Shown here one piece after another: positions 1-4,802 of a DNA stretch of 6,953 nucleotides (its first letter is position 1; each line of letters opens with the position of its first letter). Source of the DNA: Chloroflexota bacterium (lineage in GTDB: Bacteria; Chloroflexota; Anaerolineae; Aggregatilineales; UBA3940). The notes under the pieces are model-generated. The model saw nothing but the letters and a program-made list of their open reading frames with translations. It was not told the DNA's origin and ran no database searches. The stretch lies in assembly GCA_011051745.1 (NCBI GenBank), contig DRKO01000273.1:1-6953 (forward strand), written 5' to 3'. Both the position numbers and the translations under genes were made by a program.

Positions 1-306
1 GATGATCTGCTGGGTGATCGCCGCCGAGAGGATGGACGAAACGATGATGGCGATCAGACTTTTGAGCAGCCGCTCGCGGAGCTCGATCACGTGCGGGAGG
101 ATGGAAGCGGGGTTCTCGAAGATCACGCCCAGATCGCCTCCGTCCTCAGGCGGGTTGGCGATCAGGTGGCGGTTACGGATCAGGGCGACCAGCGCCGCCG
201 TCAGGCTCATCAGGAACAGGGAGAGAATCAGACCCGCCTCGAAGCTGATCGGCAGGTGGGGCAGGCGACCCAGCAGGTCGAGAATCTCAGTCAACAGGGA
301 GATCAT
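1..306 (-). CDS. tatC: Sec-independent translocase subunit TatC, N-terminal part (runs off the left edge)
   Basis: TatC is the polytopic inner-membrane core of the twin-arginine translocase; it binds the RR signal peptide of folded exported proteins. Only 102 codons are present, from ATG at 306 to the window edge, with no stop. Residues 71-80 (HVIELRERLL) match the conserved cytosolic motif just before the first core TatC helix, and a hydrophobic stretch follows (about residues 82-95). Upstream of the motif is an unusually long N-terminus of about 70 residues with an extra hydrophobic segment (about 23-43, many Leu/Ala/Val) and a short acidic linker (PPEDGGD). Canonical TatC has a short N-terminus there. 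The ATG lies inside the 3' end of the preceding tatA/B-type gene (20-bp overlap), which suggests translational coupling. The family call rests on the motif, the hydrophobicity and the adjacent Tat gene. The remaining helices are outside the window. Confidence 0.85.
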   Translation of the reverse strand, partial: MISLLTEILDLLGRLPHLPISFEAGLILSLFLMSLTAALVALIRNRHLIANPPEDGGDLGVIFENPASILPHVIELRERLLKSLIAIIVSSILSAAITQQII

Positions 307-736
307 CGTCTTCTACCGGAGGGGAGGGGGAAGCTGCTGCATCGTCTGAAGGGGCCGGGCCGGAGGCGGGAGGCGTGCTCACCCCGGCGCTGCGAATCCC
401 CCAGGGGTCGGGAATCTTCCGATCCGGGTCGGTCGAAAGGGGACGGAGCTCCGCTGTGAGGTCAATCTGCACGCCTTCTTCGATCTCCTGAACGGTCCGG
501 CGTAGCTCGGCCTGCGCTTCCTCCAGCTCGGCCATCCGCACAAGCGTTGTCGGCAGGTCACGGATGGAGCGGGTGATCATGGTGAAGTCTTTCCACCAGC
601 TTGAGGTCATGAGCTGCTTCAGGAAGCGTCCGGCCTGGAGCGCCACGTCCTGAGAGCGCTCCGGCCCGATGACCACAAAGGCCAGCAGGGCCAGGATGAT
701 CAGTTCCGGTAAACCCACACCACATAACGTATCCAC
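287..736 (-). CDS. TatA/TatB-family twin-arginine translocase protein
   Basis: A single-span protein of the TatA/TatB family, which partners TatC in exporting folded proteins. The order expected of the family is visible in 149 residues: a short N-terminus, one membrane helix (about 9-23, starting GLPELIILALL), the hinge GPER at 24-27, an amphipathic helix (about 28-46), and a second charged, probably coiled helix (about 66-89). The tail (about 100-149) is low-complexity, rich in Pro, Ser and Asp. The length and long second helix look more like TatB than TatA, but sequence alone does not separate the two here. The start is GTG at 736, 36 bp after nusB, behind only a weak AGGT-like ribosome site. 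It gives the usual short N-terminus before GVGLPEL. After the GPER hinge it reads SQDVA, where most relatives have a leucine-proline-acidic turn. The 3' end overlaps tatC by 20 bp. Confidence 0.85.
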   Translation of the reverse strand: MDTLCGVGLPELIILALLAFVVIGPERSQDVALQAGRFLKQLMTSSWWKDFTMITRSIRDLPTTLVRMAELEEAQAELRRTVQEIEEGVQIDLTAELRPLSTDPDRKIPDPWGIRSAGVSTPPASGPAPSDDAAASPSPPVEDDDLPVD

Positions 737-772
737 GGCTTTTTGTTACCTGTTATCCCGGTCGGCCAGTTT

Positions 773-1240
773 TCAGGTCTGGTCTGAAGAATCTTCGGAC
801 GCGCTCTGTCGTTCCTCGGCGAACATGTCCATCAATTCGTTGTAATGGGAGACGAGCGTCCCCAGCACACCGTTGATGAAGCGAGGCGTGCTATCGCTGC
901 CGTACATCTTCCCCAGCTCGACCGCCTCGTTGATGACCACCTTGAGCGGCGTACCCTGGCTGATCGCCAGCTCGTAGATCGCCATGCGCAGGATGTTGCG
1001 GTCAATAATTGCCATCTGGGAGACAGGCCATTCGGGAGCATACTGGTGTATCAGAGTGTCCAGCTTCTCGCGGTGACGGGCGACGCCGACGACCAGATCA
1101 CGTACGAAGCGCCTGTCTCGATTGCTCAGGGCCTCTGTATCCAACCGGGCCCCGATGACATCTTCCACAGGGTGTTCAGCACAATCAATCTCGTACAGGG
1201 CCTGCAGGGCCAGGCTGCGGGCTTTGCGGCGTCCTTGCAA
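773..1240 (-). CDS. nusB: Transcription antitermination factor NusB
   Basis: NusB is a small all-helical RNA-binding protein. With NusE (S10) it binds boxA in rRNA leaders and supports processive antitermination of rRNA transcription. Diagnostic blocks are present: RRKARSLALQALYEIDC at the N-terminus (about 4-20), RRFVRDLVVGV (43-53), AIIDRNILRMAIYEL (77-91), and INEAVELGKMYGSDSTPRFI (103-122), the family's best signature. I place the start at TTG (1240), not at the ATG at 1312. TTG gives the normal family N-terminus and 155 residues, near the usual length, and has GGAGGGAG about 7-10 nt upstream. The longer frame would overlap the preceding gene by 23 bp and add 24 residues unlike NusB. The C-terminus is an acidic/Ser tail (about 142-155). 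The gene sits 49 bp after an Asp23/Gls24 gene, a frequent pairing. Confidence 0.93.
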   Translation of the reverse strand: MQGRRKARSLALQALYEIDCAEHPVEDVIGARLDTEALSNRDRRFVRDLVVGVARHREKLDTLIHQYAPEWPVSQMAIIDRNILRMAIYELAISQGTPLKVVINEAVELGKMYGSDSTPRFINGVLGTLVSHYNELMDMFAEERQSASEDSSDQT

Positions 1241-1289
1241 GATGCGTCTCCCTCCCGGGTGGTTCAGATCGGCCTGCAATCTCTGACCG

Positions 1290-1628
1290 TCAGCCGAGGG
1301 TGTAATCCACATCCTCGATATGAATGTTAACGGCTTTTACGTCCATCCCGACGAGTTCCTGTACCGCTCGCTTGACGTTGCGCTGAACTTCCCGGCTGAC
1401 CTCCCGCATGTTGACGCCCGGCTTGACGATCAGGTAGAGGTCAATCGTAACGTTGTTGTCCTCGATGTCAAGCACCACGCCCGATCCCATCGGATGGCCG
1501 CGCAACAGGCGGCCTACGTCAACCGGAATGTTGCCCATCTGGGCCACGCCTTCTACCTCGGTCGCGGCGTGCTTGGCGATGGTGATCAGCACGCTGGGTG
1601 CGATTGTAATCGTGTCCTGGGGTTCCAT
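1290..1628 (-). CDS. Asp23/Gls24 (DUF322) family protein, YqhY/YloU-like
   Basis: A 112-residue member of the Asp23/Gls24 family, small alpha/beta proteins of uncertain role. Members are linked to envelope stress (Staphylococcus Asp23) or to control of fatty-acid precursor supply (Bacillus YqhY, encoded beside acetyl-CoA carboxylase genes and nusB). The family core is plain: TITIAPSVLITIAKHAATEV near the N-terminus, then EGVAQMGN, a central beta block (VTIDLYLIVKPGVNM), and helix VQRNVKRAVQELVGM followed by VNIHIEDV. I prefer the second of two in-frame ATGs (1628): AAGGA ends 7 nt before it but only 1 nt before the ATG at 1634. No signal peptide or membrane span is seen. The gene starts 38 bp after fabG and precedes nusB. 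The fabG-asp23-nusB order fits a link to fatty-acid metabolism, but that is inference. Confidence 0.85.
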   Translation of the reverse strand: MEPQDTITIAPSVLITIAKHAATEVEGVAQMGNIPVDVGRLLRGHPMGSGVVLDIEDNNVTIDLYLIVKPGVNMREVSREVQRNVKRAVQELVGMDVKAVNIHIEDVDYTLG

Positions 1629-1666
1629 CTCCATGTCCTTTTTCGGATAAAGCGTCGGGGTCGCCC

Positions 1667-2422
1667 TCAGCCCATCACCATGCCGCCATCCACCGAGAGC
1701 ACGTGCCCGGTGATGTAGGCGGCCTCATCCGAGGCGAGGAAGGCGGTTGCATAGGCGACTTCTTCGGGCGTGCCCCAGCGCTTCAACGGGATCGCCTCCA
1801 GAGAAGCCTCTTTCAGGTTCTCCGGGATGCTCTCCGTCAGGTCGGTGGGGATAAAGCCCGGCGCGACGGCGTTCACCGTGATGTTGCGGGCGGCGACCTC
1901 GCGGGCGAGGGCCTTCGTGAAGCCGATCAGCCCCGCCTTACTGGCGCTGTAGTTGGTCTGCCCGGCGTTTCCGGCGATGCCCGCGACCGAACTCATGTTG
2001 ATGATGCGCCCGTACCGCTTGCGCATCATGTGCTTGACGGCGGCCTTCGAGCAGTTGAAGGCGCTTTTCAGGTTCGTTCTGATCACGCTGTCCCAGTCAT
2101 CCTCGGACATCATCATGATCACCATGTCGCGGGTCGTTCCGGCGTTGTTCACCAGAATGTGCAGGCCGCCAAAGGCGGCGATCGTCTCTTTGATCAGGGA
2201 TTCCGCCTGAGCGTAATCGCTGACGTCGGCCTGCATGGCGCGTGCCGTGCCGCCTTCGGCCTCGATGGCGGCGACGACCTCGGCGGCGGCCCGGGCGTTG
2301 CTCCGGTAGTTGACCATGACGGCTGCGCCGCGCCGCGCCAGTTCGAGGGCGACTGCCCTCCCGATGCCGCGCGACCCGCCGGTGACGATCGCTATTCGTT
2401 CATCCAGACGACTCATGTCCAT
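1667..2422 (-). CDS. fabG: 3-oxoacyl-[acyl-carrier-protein] reductase FabG
   Basis: FabG is a cytosolic short-chain dehydrogenase/reductase that reduces 3-oxoacyl-ACP to (R)-3-hydroxyacyl-ACP with NADPH, the first reductive step of each type II fatty-acid elongation cycle. Seen in 251 residues: the nucleotide-binding TGGSRGIG (14-21), NNAG (92-95), active-site Asn117, Ser145 (NMSSVAG), Tyr158 and Lys162 (YSASK). The APGFIPTDLTESIP region follows, and the C-terminus is the family-typical GHVLSVDGGMVMG. Length is normal. The start at ATG 2422 has AGGA 5 nt upstream; ATG 2416 is an alternative that loses two residues. Many SDRs look alike, but these features together with the nearby fabD favour true FabG. 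The gene has its own promoter at 2511-2539 and a leader of about 80 nt carrying a 33-bp repeat. acpP, the usual next gene, is replaced by the Asp23/Gls24 gene. Confidence 0.93.
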   Translation of the reverse strand: MDMSRLDERIAIVTGGSRGIGRAVALELARRGAAVMVNYRSNARAAAEVVAAIEAEGGTARAMQADVSDYAQAESLIKETIAAFGGLHILVNNAGTTRDMVIMMMSEDDWDSVIRTNLKSAFNCSKAAVKHMMRKRYGRIINMSSVAGIAGNAGQTNYSASKAGLIGFTKALAREVAARNITVNAVAPGFIPTDLTESIPENLKEASLEAIPLKRWGTPEEVAYATAFLASDEAAYITGHVLSVDGGMVMG

Positions 2423-2437
2423 CCCATTCCTGTGCAG

Positions 2438-2470
2438 TGATGTGGAACGAGCACGTTCTCCCGAAGTAAG
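2438..2470 (-). repeat. 33-bp leader repeat, copy A (fabG leader), with inverted-repeat core
   Basis: This stretch matches 5371-5403 at 27 of 33 positions with no gaps. Its core is an inverted repeat, GAACG-N4-CGTTC, whose arms are identical in both copies while the 4-base loop differs. The flanks TGATGTG and AGTAAG (plus strand) are also identical. It lies in the 5' leader of fabG, ending 6 nt before the AGGA ribosome site, in the same orientation to its gene as copy B. Two further palindromes sit directly upstream in the leader: 2469-2481 (AGCCCC/GGGGCT) and 2483-2491 (CCCT/AGGG). It could be an operator, an RNA element or a small dispersed palindromic repeat; sequence alone does not decide. 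Confidence 0.65.
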
Positions 2471-2510
2471 CCCCGGGGGCTACCCTGAGGGCCTGCCTGA
2501 AGCGGAGCGG

Positions 2511-2539
2511 ATTGTACCATCGCTAACCAGAGAGTTCAA
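2511..2539 (-). promoter_or_regulatory. Predicted sigma-A-type promoter of fabG
   Basis: On the minus strand, TTGAAC (2539-2534) is separated by exactly 17 bp from TACAAT (2516-2511). A TGG directly before the -10 box makes it an extended -10 (TGnTACAAT). It lies in the 155-bp gap after nnrE and predicts transcription starting near 2504, leaving a leader of about 80 nt before fabG. Four of six -35 bases and five of six -10 bases fit consensus. No terminator is visible after nnrE, so readthrough from fabD-nnrE probably also reaches fabG. Confidence 0.6.
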
Positions 2540-2577
2540 CCAGCCTGCCGGTCGGGTGCAGGGGGTGAGTGGGGCGG

Positions 2578-3303
2578 TCATGAGAGCCGGATGATGGTAT
2601 CCGTCGCGAAAAGCGGCGGTAGCTCGATCCCCAGTCGCCGGTAGAGGGAGGGCGGCACGCTGATATCGGCCAGGTACAGGTCGCCGACGACGGCGCGGGC
2701 CTGCTCCGTCGCCAGCCCGACTTTGGGGAGGGCGAGCGTCAGCGTGGCGTCGGCTTTGATGCAGGGATCGCCCGGCACACCTGCTGTTGTGTCCAGCCCG
2801 GAGGGCGCGTCCAGGGCGAGGATCGCCTGCCCGGAGGCGTTGATCAGCCGGATCAGGTCGGCGGTTGCGCCGCGCGGGTTGCTCCGCAGCCCGTAGCCGA
2901 TCAGGGCGTCGAGGATCAGGTCGGCATGATTAAAGGCCGGCGGGCTGGCCGGATCAAAGACGGCACGCTCAACCGGCAGCCGCGAAAGCGCCCGCCACTG
3001 GTGGGCGGGTGTCTCTTTGAGTTTCTCCGGGGAGCGGGCCAGGACGACCCTGACCCGCGCCCCCCAGTTGCTCAGATGACGGGCGGCGACCAGCCCCCCG
3101 CCGCCGTTGTTGCCCGCGCCGCAGACGACGGCGATCTGTTTCCCCTGCGCGTTGCCTCCCAGCAGCCGCCGCGCCAGCGCGGCCAGACTGCGGCCTGCGT
3201 TCTCCATCATCTGGAGCAGGCCGATGCCGTATTCCTCGATCATCAGCCGATCCACCTCGACCATCTGGTCAGTGGTCAGGAGGGGGAGTTGTGTTCCGGT
3301 CAC
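2578..3303 (-). CDS. nnrE: NAD(P)H-hydrate epimerase, standalone YjeF N-terminal domain
   Basis: This enzyme interconverts the R and S forms of hydrated NADH and NADPH, so that the partner ATP/ADP-dependent dehydratase can repair them. The 241 residues form only the epimerase domain; the dehydratase (carbohydrate-kinase-like) domain of the bifunctional protein is absent and must be encoded elsewhere. Visible: MENAG (33-37), the nucleotide-binding loop CGAGNNGGGGLVAARHL (61-77), LDALIGYGL (131-139), DAPSGLD (165-171), LTLALPKVGLAT (188-199), and a C-terminus ending LPPLFATDTIIRLS that resembles the animal AIBP/NAXE end. Most relatives read GNNGGDG in the loop; here Gly69 takes the Asp position (codon GGG). 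The start is GTG (3303), 14 bp after the fabD stop, with AAGGA overlapping that stop, so the two are co-transcribed. Its position between fabD and fabG suits a role in keeping reductase cofactor intact, which is inference. Confidence 0.88.
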   Translation of the reverse strand: MTGTQLPLLTTDQMVEVDRLMIEEYGIGLLQMMENAGRSLAALARRLLGGNAQGKQIAVVCGAGNNGGGGLVAARHLSNWGARVRVVLARSPEKLKETPAHQWRALSRLPVERAVFDPASPPAFNHADLILDALIGYGLRSNPRGATADLIRLINASGQAILALDAPSGLDTTAGVPGDPCIKADATLTLALPKVGLATEQARAVVGDLYLADISVPPSLYRRLGIELPPLFATDTIIRLS

Positions 3304-3317
3304 CGGCGCACTTTTCC

Positions 3318-4268
3318 TTAAGCCTGAAGGAGGCGGGCGATGCCCTCCGGCGAGTCAACAACGTAACGCTTCGTGCTCCGATCAATGCGCTTCAACAGGC
3401 CGCTCAACACGTCTTTGCTGCCCAGCTCAACGAAGGTCGTAACCCCGGCGTCGAGCATCGCGCGGACGCTCTCCGTCCAGCGCACCGGCGAGGTAAGCTG
3501 ATCGCCAAGCTCGGCGCGGACCTCCTCTTCGGTGGTGAGGGGGCTGGCCTGTGTGTTCCCGATGATGGGAATGATGGGCCTGTGGAAGGGCGTTTCGGCC
3601 AGCGCGGCCCGGAAATCTTCAGCCACACGGGCCATCAGAGGGGAGTGGGCGGCGATGGTGATCGGCAGGCGGACCACGCGCCGGGCTCCCGCCTCAGTAG
3701 CGTGCTTCATTGCCACGCCCAGCGTTTCCTCGTCCCCTGCGATCACGACCTGACCGGGACAGTTGTCGTTGGCGACAACGACGATGCCACCTGTCTCTTC
3801 CCGCGCAGCGGCGCAGATCGCCTCGACGCGGACGATGTCCAGCCCCAGCAGGGCGGCCATGCCGCCGGGGCTGTGCTGACCGGCGGCTTTCATCAACTCA
3901 CCACGCCGCCGAACCAGCCTCAGGCCGTCCGGGAAGCTCAGGGCTCCGGCGGCGGTCAGGGCGGTCAGTTCACCCAGGCTGTGGCCTGCGACGAAGGCGG
4001 GCGTGAAAGGCTCGCCCAGCTCTTCGTAAAGCGTGCGCAGGGCGGCGATGCCCGCCACGTAGAGTGCGGGCTGGGCGTTGATGGTGTCAGTAAGCTCTTC
4101 CTCCGGCCCTTCAAAGCACAGTTTTGAAAGCGGGAAGCCCAGCAGGGCATCCGCTTCTTCAAAGGTCTGGCGGGCGACGGGGTACTGTTCGGCCAGTTCG
4201 AGGCCCATCCCGACCGCCTGAGACCCCTGCCCCGGAAATATGAAAGCCGTCGTTGTCTGATCCAGCAT
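3318..4268 (-). CDS. fabD: Malonyl-CoA:ACP transacylase FabD
   Basis: FabD moves malonyl groups from CoA to acyl-carrier protein, supplying the two-carbon donor for fatty-acid elongation in the cytosol. In 316 residues, normal for the family, are FPGQGSQ (11-17), the nucleophile elbow GHSLGE (95-100, Ser97), the RRR block around 120-122 holding the carboxylate-binding Arg, PGQVVIAG (171-178), catalytic His208 in AAHSPLM, the late GNTQ (237-240), and ELGSKDVLSGLL (281-292). The start is ATG 4268 (MLDQTTTAFIFPGQGSQ), with a G-rich ribosome site (GGGGGG) about 8 nt upstream. The open frame continues upstream to 4370, but those 34 codons read through an intrinsic terminator and look nothing like FabD. 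nnrE follows after 14 bp. Upstream lie rpmF and that terminator; the plsX and fabH that often separate rpmF from fabD are missing. Confidence 0.95.
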   Translation of the reverse strand: MLDQTTTAFIFPGQGSQAVGMGLELAEQYPVARQTFEEADALLGFPLSKLCFEGPEEELTDTINAQPALYVAGIAALRTLYEELGEPFTPAFVAGHSLGELTALTAAGALSFPDGLRLVRRRGELMKAAGQHSPGGMAALLGLDIVRVEAICAAAREETGGIVVVANDNCPGQVVIAGDEETLGVAMKHATEAGARRVVRLPITIAAHSPLMARVAEDFRAALAETPFHRPIIPIIGNTQASPLTTEEEVRAELGDQLTSPVRWTESVRAMLDAGVTTFVELGSKDVLSGLLKRIDRSTKRYVVDSPEGIARLLQA

Positions 4269-4297
4269 CGCTGTTTCCCCCCACCGGTGAGCGTCGG

Positions 4298-4330
4298 ATG
4301 ATACATCAGCCCTGCTGCGAGGGACTCCCT
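4298..4330 (-). promoter_or_regulatory. Possible fabD promoter/operator with two small palindromes
   Basis: Because a terminator lies just upstream, fabD should have its own promoter. The leader has a -10-like TATCAT (minus strand, 4303-4298), five of six matches, but no convincing -35 at normal spacing. TATCAT overlaps the palindrome TGATACATCA (4299-4308), and a second perfect palindrome, AGGGACTCCCT (4320-4330), is centred about one promoter-spacer further upstream. That layout is what a repressor-controlled promoter would look like, but each element is short enough to arise by chance. Confidence 0.25.
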
Positions 4331-4340
4331 GAGCCACAAA

Positions 4341-4375
4341 TGAAAAGACCGCGCTCCCACATGGAAACACGGTCT
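4341..4375 (-). terminator. Intrinsic (Rho-independent) terminator after rpmF
   Basis: Read on the minus strand, 4375-4346 forms a 30-nt hairpin. It has AGACCG/CGGTCT as a perfect 6-bp base, continuing through U-G, G-C, U-G, U-A, U-G, C-G and C-G pairs to an AUGU tetraloop (13 pairs in all). It is followed at once by TTTT. It starts 33 bp after the rpmF stop and ends well before the fabD start at 4268, so it should end rpmF transcripts and separate them from the fabD-nnrE unit. Confidence 0.8.
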
Positions 4376-4408
4376 GGCGAGCATCCTGCGCGCGCCCGCA
4401 CGCCCTTT

Positions 4409-4594
4409 CTACTCTTCTTCGATCTCAATGATCTCACGCCCTCTGTACGTCCCGCAGGAGAGGCAAACGGTGTGCGGCAGTTTCATCTCGCCGCAGTTCT
4501 CACAGGGAACCAGGGCAGGAGGCTTGAGCCGGTCGTGCAGACGCCGCCGATTCCGGCGACCCTTGGAAATTTTGCGCTTTGGTAGTGCGCCCAT
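4409..4594 (-). CDS. rpmF: Large ribosomal subunit protein bL32 (zinc-ribbon form)
   Basis: bL32 is a small protein of the 50S subunit. The 61-residue product begins MGALPKRKISKGRRNRRR, the basic N-terminus typical of L32. It carries CENC (31-34) and CLSC (44-47), four cysteines forming a zinc ribbon, so this is the zinc-binding rather than the zinc-independent version. It ends in an acidic tail (EIIEIEEE). ATG 4594 has AGGAG 8 nt upstream. The gene is framed by its own signals: a consensus promoter at 4651-4678, a stable leader hairpin at 4623-4640 and an intrinsic terminator at 4341-4375. It is therefore probably a single-gene transcription unit, able to be expressed at high level independently of the fab genes that follow. 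Confidence 0.97.
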   Translation of the reverse strand: MGALPKRKISKGRRNRRRLHDRLKPPALVPCENCGEMKLPHTVCLSCGTYRGREIIEIEEE

Positions 4595-4622
4595 CTTGGT
4601 TGCTCCTGCTTACAAGTATTGC

Positions 4623-4640
4623 CCCGGCGCAAGCGCCGGG
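4623..4640 (-). promoter_or_regulatory. Stable hairpin at the predicted 5' end of the rpmF mRNA
   Basis: CCCGGCG-CUUG-CGCCGGG on the minus strand gives a perfect 7-bp G/C stem capped by a CUUG loop closed by G-C, a known extra-stable tetraloop. It lies just downstream of the predicted transcription start (about 4644) and 28 bases before the rpmF start codon. No T-run follows, so it is not a terminator. A role in mRNA 5'-end stability or in feedback control of L32 is possible but not shown. Confidence 0.6.
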
Positions 4641-4650
4641 CGCATGCCAG

Positions 4651-4678
4651 ATTATAGCGGGCCGCCGGAGCGTGTCAA
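4651..4678 (-). promoter_or_regulatory. Consensus sigma-70/sigma-A promoter for rpmF
   Basis: The minus strand carries TTGACA (4678-4673), a 16-bp spacer, and TATAAT (4656-4651). Both hexamers match consensus at every position; only the spacer is 1 bp short of the optimum. Transcription should start near 4644, about 50 nt before rpmF. It lies in the 208-bp gap after the coiled-coil gene and is the best-supported promoter in the window. Confidence 0.88.
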
Positions 4679-4702
4679 GCTGTGCAGAGGAACTTTTACC
4701 GC

Positions 4703-4724
4703 CCGGCACGAAAACCCGCGCCGG
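4703..4724 (-). other. GC-rich hairpin downstream of the coiled-coil gene, no T-run
   Basis: The arms 4717-4724 and 4703-4710 pair over 8 bp (one G-U on the minus-strand RNA) around a 6-nt GGUUUU loop. It sits about 80 nt after the stop of the coiled-coil gene and upstream of the rpmF promoter. It is where a terminator would be expected, but the following bases are GCGGTAAAAG with no T-run, so a 3'-end stabilising or Rho-associated role is only a guess. I see nothing else in this gap (4595-4802) beyond the rpmF signals. Confidence 0.4.
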
Positions 4725-4802
4725 AGGCTGCCCGGAGCCCCGGAATGGCACGCGGAGTCGTTTCCCTGTGATCCCCCGACCGGTGGCCGTCTGGCTGTGC
4801 CG

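Noticed and set aside
808..826. GTTC/GAAC inverted pair resembling the repeat core
   Set aside because: It lies inside the nusB coding region, has short arms and lacks the flanking blocks of the 33-bp element, so is probably chance.
1241..1312. N-terminal extension of nusB overlapping the Asp23/Gls24 gene
   Set aside because: The extra residues are unlike NusB and the TTG at 1240 has a good ribosome site and gives normal length.
2438..2470. Repeat core as a LexA/SOS box
   Set aside because: The Gram-positive SOS box has GAAC-N4-GTTC; here GAAC and GTTC are six bases apart in both copies, and the downstream genes are not SOS genes.
3291..4127. Plus-strand open frame of 278 codons opposite fabD
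   Set aside because: Antisense shadow of fabD; composition rich in Gly, Arg, Gln and Asp without any recognisable domain.
4269..4370. N-terminal extension of fabD by 34 codons
   Set aside because: It reads through the intrinsic terminator, does not resemble FabD, and the ATG at 4268 has a ribosome site and the expected N-terminus.
4703..4724. Hairpin after the coiled-coil gene as an intrinsic terminator
   Set aside because: The stem is good but the bases after it contain no T-run, so it is listed only as a hairpin.
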